NCBI GenBank assembly: GCA_021325275.1
Contig: JAJPHL010000040.1
Location: 1-37,019 of the forward strand
Direction: 5' to 3'
DNA length: 37,019 nucleotides
Source: Terriglobia bacterium
GTDB taxonomy: Bacteria; Acidobacteriota; Terriglobia; JAJPHL01
Both the position numbers and the translations under genes were made by a program. The first letter of the stretch is position 1. Each line of letters starts with the position of its first letter. This document shows, in pieces, positions 9,351 to 17,476 of this stretch. The notes below the pieces were generated by a model that saw nothing but the letters and a program-made list of their open reading frames with translations, was not told the DNA's origin and did no database searches.

Positions 9351-9989
9351 CTAGTTCCTTCCTGAATATTTTTCGAGTGCTTTCTGAATGCCTTCGTCGG
9401 TGGCCGCGTTGATGTCCGGGACGGGTTGCTTCGGATCGCTGAGGGTCCGGGCGTCTCCGCGAGACTCGCCGCGGAAAATGTACTCGCCCGATGGAGCGAT
9501 CACCGCGACCTGAATCGTTTGGTAGAGCCGGGCGCGTTCGATTCCCGGCGCGATGGTCAGCAGTACCGCGCCGTCGGCGCCCATCTCGCGCGCCAACTTG
9601 CCGGCGGTCCGGCGGAAGGCCACGGTCGCCGGCGGAGTCGTGCGCGGATTCGCCAGTAGCGAAGTGTTGCGGCTCGCGCTTTGATCCTCGCCGGCGTGCG
9701 GCTGCGCATCGTCGCGCAGCGTGTTGGAATACGCCGCCGACCAGTTGGAAGCAGTGAACGCCTTGCTGTCGGGCAGCGAGACCACCGTAAGTCCCTTGGC
9801 GCGCAAGGCGCGCACGAGGCTGGTCTCGGCATAGTCGAGCGCCGGTTGCAGATTGGTCTTCCGCCCTTGCGCTTGCAGGAACGCCGGGCCGGAGACGCTG
9901 AGTACGGCGACCTTTCGCACGGCGGGGTCGGTCGCACCGGCGCCGATCGCCATCAAAACGAGCAGAGCCGATGCGGTGATTCCTTTCAT
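9351..9989 (-). CDS. Exported protein of unknown function
   Basis: 212 residues beginning with a signal peptide that ends near residue 19. The mature part alternates strands and helices: KVAVLSVSGPAF, a helix ALDYAETSLVRALRAKGLTV, then REMGADGAVLLTIAP and a final YQTIQVAVIAPSGEYIFRG. This pattern resembles the alpha/beta fold of LpoB/TolB-N-like periplasmic proteins, but that is only a structural guess. It is the first gene of the three-gene secreted operon, ending 4 nt before the next start. Its promoter should lie in the 9990-10133 intergenic region shared with the divergent regulator pair. Confidence 0.65.
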   Translation of the reverse strand: MKGITASALLVLMAIGAGATDPAVRKVAVLSVSGPAFLQAQGRKTNLQPALDYAETSLVRALRAKGLTVVSLPDSKAFTASNWSAAYSNTLRDDAQPHAGEDQSASRNTSLLANPRTTPPATVAFRRTAGKLAREMGADGAVLLTIAPGIERARLYQTIQVAVIAPSGEYIFRGESRGDARTLSDPKQPVPDINAATDEGIQKALEKYSGRN

Positions 9990-10080
9990 GACGCGACAGC
10001 ATGCGGGAATCGCCCGGCCAGGTCAATGCAGAGCGGCTGAACCCGAGGTGAAGAAGCGGTGAACAAGCGGATGTCTTTTG

Positions 10081-10095
10081 CTACCAATGTGGTAG
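10081..10095. promoter_or_regulatory. Palindromic putative operator between divergent operons
   Basis: CTACCA-ATG-TGGTAG is a perfect 6-bp inverted repeat with a 3-nt spacer. It lies 39 bp before the ATG of the first regulator and about 90 bp upstream of the divergent exported-protein gene. This placement suits a regulator binding site; the identity of the regulator is unknown. Confidence 0.45.
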
Positions 10096-10133
10096 GCTTA
10101 CGCAATCGAGTACGTAACAAAGAGCAAGGCCTC

Positions 10134-12119
10134 ATGCAGTGGCGTTTCGAAAACTTTGAATTGGACAACTCCGAGCACCGCTTGACGCGCGAGGGCGCGC
10201 CGGTTCATCTCGAAAAACTGCCCCTCAGCCTTCTGATCCTGTTGCTGGAACGCCAACCGGCCGTGGTCCCGCATGCCGAAATCGCCGAAGCGCTGTGGCC
10301 GGGTGTCGCGGCCGATGCCGCCGACGATCGCATCCGCACGGCGATGAAGAAAATCCGCGTGGCGTTAGGCGACGATCACGCGAATCCGACATTTGTTGAA
10401 GCGGTGCAGCGGCGAGGGTATCGCTTCAAAGCTCCGGTGACGGAAGTTGCGCCGGTTGCGTCTCCGATCCGCCACACGCGGCTCCGTCAAGCGTGGTGGG
10501 TCGCGGCGTTGGCCACCGGCGCGCTTTTGGCGTTGGGAAGCGCGCGCTTCCAGGAACGCAGCGCCGGCCGCGGCCTCCTGCGCTGGCACGCGGTCAGGGG
10601 AAATATTCACTTGGCCGGAAAAATCGTCAGCGACGGTGCGAATGTCTACTGGACCGAGACCGACGGCAATCATTGCCGTGCGTCATTTGCTCCGCTCGGT
10701 GGTGGCCCGCCACTCGCCGTGCCGATGGCGCCGCAGCCATCCGAAGTTCTCGATGTCACGCGCGACCGCCGGCTTTTGATCGTTGCGCGAGAGACGTGCC
10801 CCGGCGTCGATCCACAAGGCGAGTTGTGGGAACTGGCGCTGGCCGGTGGCGGGTCGCGAAAACTGAACCTGCGCGCGAGCGACGCCGCGTACTCGCGCGA
10901 CGGCGCGCGGATCGCTTTCGTCAGAGGCCAGGAGCTTTGGGTAGCACCGCGCGCGAGCGCTGCCAGGCGGCTCGCCGTGCTGCCGGCCATGATCAGTGGA
11001 GTGCAATGGTCGCCGGACGACGCCGCGCTTCGCGTGATCGCGGGCGATGTGTTCGAATTGGCGTTGGCCGATCCGGCCGCGATCCGCGCGATCGGCAATC
11101 GCGCGGCCATTCAGGCGTCGGCTTGGGACGCTCGCGGCGACTTTTGGTTCGTTGCCGGAGCCGAGCGTCGTGGGAATCTCTGGAAACTTTCGTCGCGCAA
11201 ACCGGAACAAGTGACCGACGGCCCGATCGACGTTTCGGGCGTTGCGGAAGTGCCCGGCACAGTGGATTTGGCGGTCGCCGGGACGCGGCGGCAAGGTGCG
11301 CTCGAGCGGTACGATTCCGCAGCCCACGCGTTCGCTCCGTACTGGAATGGCGCGTCGGCGCAGATGCTCGATTTTTCGCGCGACGGCCGCTATGTCGCCT
11401 ACGTCAGCTATCCCGACGGCGTGTTGTGGCGCGCGCGTCCCGATGGCAGCGAGCGAGTCGCGCTGACGCACGAGCCCTTGCGCGTGGGATTGCCGCGCAT
11501 CTCGCCCGATGGCACGCGGATCGCATTCAGCGCTGCGCTACCGGCGTTGCCGTTGCGCTTGTACACCATCCCCATCGACGGCGGCGAGCCGAAACTCGTG
11601 ATGCCGGACGCCGTCGCGCCGACCTGGTCGCCGGACGGCGCGCGCTTGCTCTATCGCCGCGATAACTCGCCGGTATTGTCCAGCAACATGCTGCAAATTG
11701 TCGACCTCGCCACGGGAAACACCGCCGACGTGCCCGGGTCGCAAGGTAAGTTCAATCAACGCTGGTCGCCCAACGGAAAATGGATTGTGGCGACGCCGAG
11801 CGATAGCGGCCGGCTCGAGCTTTTCGAAATCGCCACGGGGCGCTGGCGAACGCTGGCACGAATCCACGCCACGTATCCGGCTTGGTCGCCCGACAGCCGC
11901 TTCGTTTCTTTCGAGAATTTCGGGACGCACGATCCGCAAATCGATCGGGTCGAGATCTCCAGTGGCCGCGTTGAATCGTTGGCCCGGCTCTGGGACGGCG
12001 GCAATCTCGCCGTGGATTTCACTTGGGGCGCGTGGACCGGCGTGACGCCCAGCGGCGATCCGCTGATCTTGCGCAACGCGGACCTGCAGCAGATTTTTCT
12101 ATTGAGCCGTACACCATGA
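10134..12119 (+). CDS. CadC/ToxR-like transmembrane regulator with PD40 propeller
   Basis: 661 residues from the ATG at 10134, chosen because MQWRFENFELD begins the conserved domain and AAGG lies just upstream; a longer reading frame to 10059 adds unrelated residues. Residues 3-100 are an OmpR/PhoB-type winged helix (LEKLP, HAEIAEALWPGV, RTAMKKIRVALGDD, QRRGYRF). One membrane helix is at about 119-137. The remainder is a TolB-like PD40 propeller with blade signatures such as SPDDAALRV, SRDGRYVAYVSYPDG, ISPDGTRIAF, WSPDGARLLY and WSPNGKWIVA. The architecture suggests a one-component system: the propeller outside the membrane senses, the winged helix inside binds DNA. Its stop overlaps the next start (ATGA), and the next gene is a paralogue. 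Confidence 0.9.
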   Translation: MQWRFENFELDNSEHRLTREGAPVHLEKLPLSLLILLLERQPAVVPHAEIAEALWPGVAADAADDRIRTAMKKIRVALGDDHANPTFVEAVQRRGYRFKAPVTEVAPVASPIRHTRLRQAWWVAALATGALLALGSARFQERSAGRGLLRWHAVRGNIHLAGKIVSDGANVYWTETDGNHCRASFAPLGGGPPLAVPMAPQPSEVLDVTRDRRLLIVARETCPGVDPQGELWELALAGGGSRKLNLRASDAAYSRDGARIAFVRGQELWVAPRASAARRLAVLPAMISGVQWSPDDAALRVIAGDVFELALADPAAIRAIGNRAAIQASAWDARGDFWFVAGAERRGNLWKLSSRKPEQVTDGPIDVSGVAEVPGTVDLAVAGTRRQGALERYDSAAHAFAPYWNGASAQMLDFSRDGRYVAYVSYPDGVLWRARPDGSERVALTHEPLRVGLPRISPDGTRIAFSAALPALPLRLYTIPIDGGEPKLVMPDAVAPTWSPDGARLLYRRDNSPVLSSNMLQIVDLATGNTADVPGSQGKFNQRWSPNGKWIVATPSDSGRLELFEIATGRWRTLARIHATYPAWSPDSRFVSFENFGTHDPQIDRVEISSGRVESLARLWDGGNLAVDFTWGAWTGVTPSGDPLILRNADLQQIFLLSRTP

Positions 12120-14278
12120 TTAGCCGCTTCGACGATTTCGAACTCGACACCGGCGCCTGCCATCTGCTCCGTGCCGGCCAGGAGATTCGCCTCGAGAAAT
12201 TGCCGTTCGACTTGCTGGCGCTGCTGGTTTCGCGCCGCGGGGAACTCGTTTCGCGCGAGGAAATCTCGTCGTCCCTGTGGGCGGAGACGTTTGTGGACTC
12301 CGAGCACGGCATCAACACGGCGATCCGCAAGATTCGCAATGCGCTCGACGACGATCCGGCGAATCCGCGCTATGTGCAGACGGTGGTGCGCCGCGGATAT
12401 CGCTTCACCGGAGACGTGCACGTGGACGCGCCGGCCGCCGCGCCCGCCCTCGCCGTTGCGGCCGTGAATCCACCACGCCGCTGGCGTTGGTGGATTGCGG
12501 CGTTGCCCGCGGCGTTGGCCGCCGCGAGTCTGGCGGCGATCGTTTCGAGCGGCGCGCAAACGTCCGCGCCGCCGGTCCTGCATTGGACACCGCTCACCAA
12601 GGAAGTCCACACATTTTCGCGGCTCGCCTCCGACGGCAAGCACGTTTTCTGGACGGAATACGGCGAAGCCGGCGAATCGAAAGCCGGCCTGCCGCTGGAT
12701 GTCGCCGGCTGCCATCCGTACCAAGTTCCGCTGAGCGGCGGCGCGGCGATGCCGGTGCCCATCGGTTTTCGCTCCGCGTCGCTGCTCGACGTGAGCGCCG
12801 ACGGGCACATGCTGGTGAATCCGCGCGAAAACTGCAAAGACACCGTGATTCAAGGACCGCTGTGGGACGTGGCGCTCGATTCCGGCGTCGCGCGCCGCGC
12901 CGGCGATTTGTACGGGCAAGACGCCGCTTTTTCTCCCGACGAAACGCAAATCGCCGTAGCCAAGGGCAACGAGTTGTGGCTCGCGAATCGCGACGGCGGC
13001 GCCGCGCGGCGGATCGCCGTGCTGCCGGCTCTCGTGTGGACCATGCATTGGTCGCCGGACGGCGAGCGTCTGCGTTTTTCGCTCTACGACGGCGAGCAGA
13101 GCCGCTTTCGCCTGTGGGAAGTGCACGCCGACGGAACGCATCCGCAGGCGCTGGTGCAAGATTGGCGAGACAGTTCCGAAAAACTCTCCGGCGTTTGGAT
13201 CGACGCCGACGATTTTCTTTTTTCCGCGCTGCGCGGCGGCGCCAACGACTTGTGGTTGATGCGCGAATCGCACGGCTGGCGCCATCCCGCCGCACTCCGG
13301 CCTTTGTTTCAATGGCGGCCACGCGATTCGGTGGAGCGCGTCACCGCGGGTCCGCTCGACTTCGAAGGGCCCGCCACGATCCCCGGGCGCCGGGAAATCG
13401 CGGTGATCGGCACGCATCGGCGCGGCGAGTTGCAGCGCTACGACGCGAAGTCGCGGCAATTTGTGCCATTCGTTACCGGGCCCTCGGCGGGACTTTCGGC
13501 GGAAATGGCCGATTTTTCGCGCGACGGCCAATGGATGGCGTACGTTTCATATCCCGAAGGCGCGCTGTGGCGCAGCCGCGCCGACGGCAGCGAGGCGCTG
13601 CAGCTTACGCACGAGTCGATGCGCGTGGGCATGCCGCGCATTTCGCCCGACCGCACGCAAATCGCGTTCACCGGCGAGCGCCCCGGCGAACCGCTGCGAA
13701 CTTACGTGATCCCATTCGACGGCGGAACGCCGCGCCCGGCCACGGGCACGCGCGCGATGTCGGAAGTTTCGCCCACCTGGTCGCCCGACGGCCAGCGCTT
13801 GCTGATTCGCAGCGATCGCAAGGGTCTCGGCAAAGATTCGATCTTCCAGGACAACGAACTGGAAATTGTCGAGCTGGCGTCGGGACGCATCGCCGCCGTC
13901 CCGAACTCCGGCAAAAAGTTCAATCAACGGTGGTCGCCCGACGGCAAATGGATCGTCGCCACGCCGAATGACGGCGCGCGCTTGGAATTGTTCGACGTGG
14001 CGGCGCAACGCTGGTCGGTGTTGGCGGAAATGTCCGGCGGCGTTCCCAGTTGGTCGGCGGACAGCAAGAGCGTATTTTTCGTTCACGACGAAGCGGGCGT
14101 TTATCGTGTGCCGCTGGCGACGCGGCGGCCGGAGCTGGTGGCGAGTCTCGCGAATGTGCCGCGCGCCATGAACGATGTGTACAGCGAATGGTGCGGCCTG
14201 GCGCCCGACGGCTCGCCTTTGATCTTGCGGAACGCGGACGTGCAACAAATCTTCTCGCTGTCCTTCGAGCGTCCCTGA
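12116..14278 (+). CDS. CadC/ToxR-like transmembrane regulator with PD40 propeller (paralogue)
   Basis: 720 residues from the ATG at 12116, which overlaps the upstream stop as ATGA. It has the same order of parts as the preceding protein: winged helix at 3-100 (FDDFELD, LEKLPFDLLALL, SREEISSSLWAE, NTAIRKIRNALDDD, VRRGYRF), membrane helix near 124-144, then PD40 blades (WSPDGERLRF, FSRDGQWMAYVSYPEGALW, ISPDRTQIAF, WSPDGQRLLIRSD, WSPDGKWIVATP). Both proteins end in a matching segment (PLILRNAD-x-QQIF), so this is a tandem duplication that has diverged. Two coupled copies may form a heteromeric sensor. Targets are unknown; the divergent secreted operon is the nearest candidate. Confidence 0.9.
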   Translation: MISRFDDFELDTGACHLLRAGQEIRLEKLPFDLLALLVSRRGELVSREEISSSLWAETFVDSEHGINTAIRKIRNALDDDPANPRYVQTVVRRGYRFTGDVHVDAPAAAPALAVAAVNPPRRWRWWIAALPAALAAASLAAIVSSGAQTSAPPVLHWTPLTKEVHTFSRLASDGKHVFWTEYGEAGESKAGLPLDVAGCHPYQVPLSGGAAMPVPIGFRSASLLDVSADGHMLVNPRENCKDTVIQGPLWDVALDSGVARRAGDLYGQDAAFSPDETQIAVAKGNELWLANRDGGAARRIAVLPALVWTMHWSPDGERLRFSLYDGEQSRFRLWEVHADGTHPQALVQDWRDSSEKLSGVWIDADDFLFSALRGGANDLWLMRESHGWRHPAALRPLFQWRPRDSVERVTAGPLDFEGPATIPGRREIAVIGTHRRGELQRYDAKSRQFVPFVTGPSAGLSAEMADFSRDGQWMAYVSYPEGALWRSRADGSEALQLTHESMRVGMPRISPDRTQIAFTGERPGEPLRTYVIPFDGGTPRPATGTRAMSEVSPTWSPDGQRLLIRSDRKGLGKDSIFQDNELEIVELASGRIAAVPNSGKKFNQRWSPDGKWIVATPNDGARLELFDVAAQRWSVLAEMSGGVPSWSADSKSVFFVHDEAGVYRVPLATRRPELVASLANVPRAMNDVYSEWCGLAPDGSPLILRNADVQQIFSLSFERP

Positions 14279-14280
14279 GG

Positions 14281-14391
14281 CAGGATTAGAATTTAACAGG
14301 ATATTCCGGATGAACACGATAAGAAGCGCAAGAAGTTTTCGACACCGCGCGGCCTCGCGATCCTAGATTTTCATCCTGTGGATCCTGTCCA
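14281..14391. repeat. Intergenic 9-nt CAGGATNNA repeat with inverted half
   Basis: Left part: CAGGAT at 14281 and 14297, then degenerate units CCGGAT and CACGAT at 9-nt steps. Right part, near 14371-14389: the reverse complement, ATCCTG units 9 nt apart. The halves can pair imperfectly. The element fills the gap between the regulator pair and the nucleotidyltransferase, so it could end transcription of the former. Confidence 0.65.
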
Positions 14392-14504
14392 CGTTGTCGG
14401 ATTCTTTCGGGCGTATCGACCGGGAGTGCGGAGTCATGCTGTCGATTTCGAGATACAATCAATCCGTGTTCGGCGACGCATCACTGACATTTCAGGAGTT
14501 CATC

Positions 14505-15098
14505 GTGCACGAGCCCCTGCCGCTGGCCGTGATCCAGGAAGCCGTGCTCGAGTTCCTGCGCGATCGCCAGGACGCCGCGCTTTTCGGCGCGCAAGCCGTG
14601 AACGCCTACGCGGACGTGTCGCGGCTCACCGAGGACGTGGATATTCTGTCCACGCGCGGCGCGGACTTAGCCGAGGACATACGCGAATTCCTGGCGTCGC
14701 GCTTTCACATCGCGATGCGAGTGCTCGAGATCGGCGCGGGGAAGGGCTTTCGCGTTTATCAGGTTCGCCAACCGAAGAATCGCCACTTGGCCGATGTGCG
14801 TCCCGTCGCGCAGCTACCTGCAACGCGGCGCGTAGCAGGAATTCTGGTGGTGACACCAGAAGAACTCATCGCCGGCAAAGTGGTCGCGTACCATGCGCGG
14901 CGGGGACAGCCAAAATCCTTTAGCGATCGCCGAGATCTTGCGGTGCTGCTGCTCGCTTTTCCGGAGCTCAAGGAAGAATCGGGTCCCGTTCGTGAGTGCT
15001 TGCTGCGGAGCGGCGCCGGCGGTGATTTTCTCGCCACGTGGAGTGAAATCGCTGCGCAACCGATCGCCGCTGAAAACGACGAGGACGAGTTCGCTTGA
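14505..15098 (+). CDS. Nucleotidyltransferase, AbiEii/DUF6036 type
   Basis: About 197 residues from GTG 14505, chosen because AGGAG lies six nt upstream and the conserved part begins at once; an in-frame ATG at 14436 (weaker GGAG) is the alternative. The nucleotidyltransferase core is visible: LFGAQAVNAYA at 27-36 (equivalent to the GG-x-A-x-x-x-HG motif but with Gly-Ala), TEDVDIL at 42-48 giving the metal-binding Asp44/Asp46, a likely third Asp at 97, and the family's later KVVAYHARRG and SDRRDLAVLLL segment. Relatives are toxins of type IV toxin-antitoxin systems. No AbiEi-like or other antitoxin gene lies next to it, so it may be solitary or have another role. Its TGA overlaps the next start (TTGA). 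Confidence 0.75.
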   Translation: MHEPLPLAVIQEAVLEFLRDRQDAALFGAQAVNAYADVSRLTEDVDILSTRGADLAEDIREFLASRFHIAMRVLEIGAGKGFRVYQVRQPKNRHLADVRPVAQLPATRRVAGILVVTPEELIAGKVVAYHARRGQPKSFSDRRDLAVLLLAFPELKEESGPVRECLLRSGAGGDFLATWSEIAAQPIAAENDEDEFA

Positions 15099-15529
15099 AA
15101 TCCGCCGGAAAGCCAGCGTCAAAACAAAAACGCATGAGCATCGCCGGCCTCAACCAGGTGGTGAAGCGCATGCATTTCAATCAACTGCTTGGCATTCGCG
15201 TGACGCGCACGCATTCCGACGGCGTGACCATCGAATGTCCTTTGCGCCAAGAGTTGATGAACGCGATGGGCGTGCTGCACGGCGGCGTCACTGCCACGAT
15301 GGCCGACGCCGCGGTGGGAATTTCCCTGTGGCGGCACAACAATGGGTCGCGGCCGCACACCACCGTCGAGATGAAGCTGAATTATTTAGCGCCCGTGGTG
15401 AAGGATCGCATCGTAGCGCGGGCGCGATTGGTGCGCGTGGGGCAGCATTTGTGCGTCGGTCACGTGGATTTGTTCGAAGGACGCACGAAGCGCGTAGGTA
15501 TCGCGATCGTCACGTACATGATGTTGTAA
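15095..15529 (+). CDS. PaaI-type hotdog-fold thioesterase
   Basis: 144 residues if translation starts at TTG 15095, which overlaps the upstream stop and has GAGGA in front; ATG 15134 would give 131 residues with a more typical N-terminus. The hotdog signature is present: MGVLHGG at 58-64, an active-site Asp at 71 in MADAAVG, then VEMKLNYLAPV. It probably hydrolyses acyl- or aryl-CoA esters in the cytoplasm as a homotetramer. The coupling to a nucleotidyltransferase gene is unusual and probably reflects chance assembly of the operon. The product ends next to a convergent gene. Confidence 0.88.
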   Translation: MKSAGKPASKQKRMSIAGLNQVVKRMHFNQLLGIRVTRTHSDGVTIECPLRQELMNAMGVLHGGVTATMADAAVGISLWRHNNGSRPHTTVEMKLNYLAPVVKDRIVARARLVRVGQHLCVGHVDLFEGRTKRVGIAIVTYMML

Positions 15530-15531
15530 AA

Positions 15532-15598
15532 ACGGTTGAACGTTGCTGGAGTCTTTCCTAGGTTTTTCCAGAACCAGCAACCAGCCACTAGCAACCGT
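15532..15598. repeat. CAGCAAC-type intergenic repeat forming an inverted repeat
   Basis: ACGGTTG (15532-15538) and TTGCTGG (15543-15549) are mirrored by CCAGCAA (15574-15580) and CAACCGT (15592-15598). The RNA from either strand can fold, and a T-rich stretch follows on the plus strand, so this is a plausible bidirectional terminator between the convergent thioesterase and FecR-like genes. Confidence 0.6.
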
Positions 15599-15600
15599 CT

Positions 15601-17385
15601 TTAGGGTTTCTTTTCCCCGCCCGGTCTCCCCTTCGGCTCGTTCTTCGGAGGAGTCCGCTGCTGCACGGGCGCCGGTCTTGAGGCCTGATGCTGCGGTTGC
15701 AACGTGGGACGCTGGGGCGGACGCTGCTGTTGCGGCGTGGTCAGATTCGCGGGACGCTGCGGCTGCGGTTGCGTTGCCGGTGTCGTGTTCGCGGGACGAT
15801 TCGGCATCATCGAATTGGACGGCTGCCCGCCCGTGCTTCCGCCACCGCGCGCCGCGGGTGGACGATCGTTGATCGCCGGACGATTGAATCCATTTCCGCC
15901 GCCTGCTCCAGTAGGAGCGTTGGTGACCAGGCGCGTTTGCCCCGCCGATTGCGATCCCGAAGGTAGCGGCGTACGCGCCACAATCCCGCGACTCGCCACC
16001 GACGCCGGCGGCGCCGATACGCGCGCGCCCGCCGCGATCGTGGTTCCCGCCATCGCTTCGCGCGACGGCCTTAGGTTGTTCACCGCAGTCGGCTGCATTC
16101 GTCCAATCGCTTCCGGAGGCACGCGCACCGCCGACGCAGCCACGGGCCGCGCGCCGGTGAACGTCGCCGCAGGAACGGCGGTCACGAAGCTGCGATTCAC
16201 ATAAGTCACGTTGGTCACGTTGATGTTGGTGACGTGCGCCACGTTCACGTTGGTCACGTATACGGCGCTTACGCGATACGCGGGATGAAATACTTCAAAA
16301 GGACCCAGCGGAATCCACGCCGCAAATCCCATACCGCCTAATCCGATTCCCACGCCGAAGCCCGGACCGCCGACGAATGCCACCAGCGCCGGTGCGTACA
16401 CCGGATGTACGATGCGTCCCGGCACCCACGCCCACGTGCCCGCCACGATCACCCAGCGCCCGTAGTGGAACGGCGCGAATCCCCACGGAGCGTCGTCGAT
16501 CCACGTCCAGCCCCACGGCGGAATGTACGCCCAATGTCCGAAGCGATACGGCGCCCATCCCGGCGCGACCGCTGTGGGAACCCACATGTTTCCATACATC
16601 GGATCGCTGCGCCAATTTCCGTAGCCGCCGAGATCCGCCGCGCCGTTCATGTCGGGAGGAACGTAGCGCGCCGAGGCCTGCACCGCGCGATCGTCGTTCG
16701 TATCGCGTCCGCTGCACCACTGATCCCACGGATCGGGCGCCGGCGCGGCGACGACATCGGGCGTCTCTTGATCGCCGGAGTAATGCACGCGCTGATTCGC
16801 GTTCACTTCCACGGATTGCCCGCCGGTGGCCACCGAGGCGGCGCCGGCGCGCACGGTCAGCACGCTCATCGTGCCGTCATTGTTCACATCAAATCGATAC
16901 GCGCCGGCGCGTTCGATGGTCACCGCACCGTTGGGCGAATCCACTTCCAGGGTTTCGCCGGGATTCAGCGACGCCACGCGCACGTTCAACGCGCCTTGCG
17001 TCAAACTCAATTGCGTCACGCGATCGTCGAGGTTCAGGATCGCCAGCGCCGTCTCATCGGCCAGACGAATCGCCGTGGTTCCGATATGCAATTCAGCGTG
17101 CGAACCTTGATCGGTCCAGAGATGATAGCCGGTGGTGAGCGGAAAATTCAGCGAGGCGGGCGCCCAATCCGGAACGTTGTCGGCGCGCAGCGAGACGTTG
17201 CCGTTGGTGTAATTCAAACGCGCCACGCGGCCCGGAGGATCCATGGCCGGCGCGCCATTGGCGGGCGGATAGCCCGCCGGATCGCCGGCAGCGGCCTGCG
17301 GCGGATCTTGCGCGACCAGCGCGCCTGCGACCAGAAAAATCGCGACACAAAACGTCCCCTGCTTGATGAACTCTTGCAACTTCAT
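15601..17385 (-). CDS. Secreted FecR-domain, Trp-rich protein (DUF6600-like)
   Basis: 594 residues from ATG 17385, preceded by GGAG; it opens a signal peptide ending at LVAQ. After a Pro/Ala linker, residues 53-205 look like a FecR domain (RVARLNYTNGNVSLR, ...LTVRAGAASV, VNANQRV). Residues 220-340 are rich in Trp, Tyr and Pro (WAPYRFGHWAYIPPWGWTW, APWGFAPFHYGRW), as in proteins annotated DUF6600. A short Asn-Val repeat (VTNVNV, VTNINV, VTNVTYV) comes next, and the last 150 residues are Pro/Gln/Arg-rich and disordered. It is probably an outer-surface or periplasmic structural protein. No FecI/sigma partner is nearby, so it is not evidence for iron regulation. A TATACT box lies about 60 nt upstream of the start. 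Confidence 0.8.
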   Translation of the reverse strand: MKLQEFIKQGTFCVAIFLVAGALVAQDPPQAAAGDPAGYPPANGAPAMDPPGRVARLNYTNGNVSLRADNVPDWAPASLNFPLTTGYHLWTDQGSHAELHIGTTAIRLADETALAILNLDDRVTQLSLTQGALNVRVASLNPGETLEVDSPNGAVTIERAGAYRFDVNNDGTMSVLTVRAGAASVATGGQSVEVNANQRVHYSGDQETPDVVAAPAPDPWDQWCSGRDTNDDRAVQASARYVPPDMNGAADLGGYGNWRSDPMYGNMWVPTAVAPGWAPYRFGHWAYIPPWGWTWIDDAPWGFAPFHYGRWVIVAGTWAWVPGRIVHPVYAPALVAFVGGPGFGVGIGLGGMGFAAWIPLGPFEVFHPAYRVSAVYVTNVNVAHVTNINVTNVTYVNRSFVTAVPAATFTGARPVAASAVRVPPEAIGRMQPTAVNNLRPSREAMAGTTIAAGARVSAPPASVASRGIVARTPLPSGSQSAGQTRLVTNAPTGAGGGNGFNRPAINDRPPAARGGGSTGGQPSNSMMPNRPANTTPATQPQPQRPANLTTPQQQRPPQRPTLQPQHQASRPAPVQQRTPPKNEPKGRPGGEKKP

Positions 17386-17476
17386 AGTGGCGTCTCCAAC
17401 CTTTGAGCAGCACCAATGGCTTACAGCCCTGCTCGCATTGCCTCTAGTATAGAGTACGCGCCGGATGACGCGGGGG

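Noticed and set aside
11756-13531. 591-codon open frame opposite the two PD40 regulators
   Set aside because: It spans the junction of two well-supported genes on the other strand and has no family features. It is a GC-driven shadow.
15601-17385. Possible iron-uptake regulation from the FecR-like domain
   Set aside because: No FecI-type sigma factor, TonB receptor or membrane-spanning anti-sigma layout is near. The protein has a plain signal peptide.
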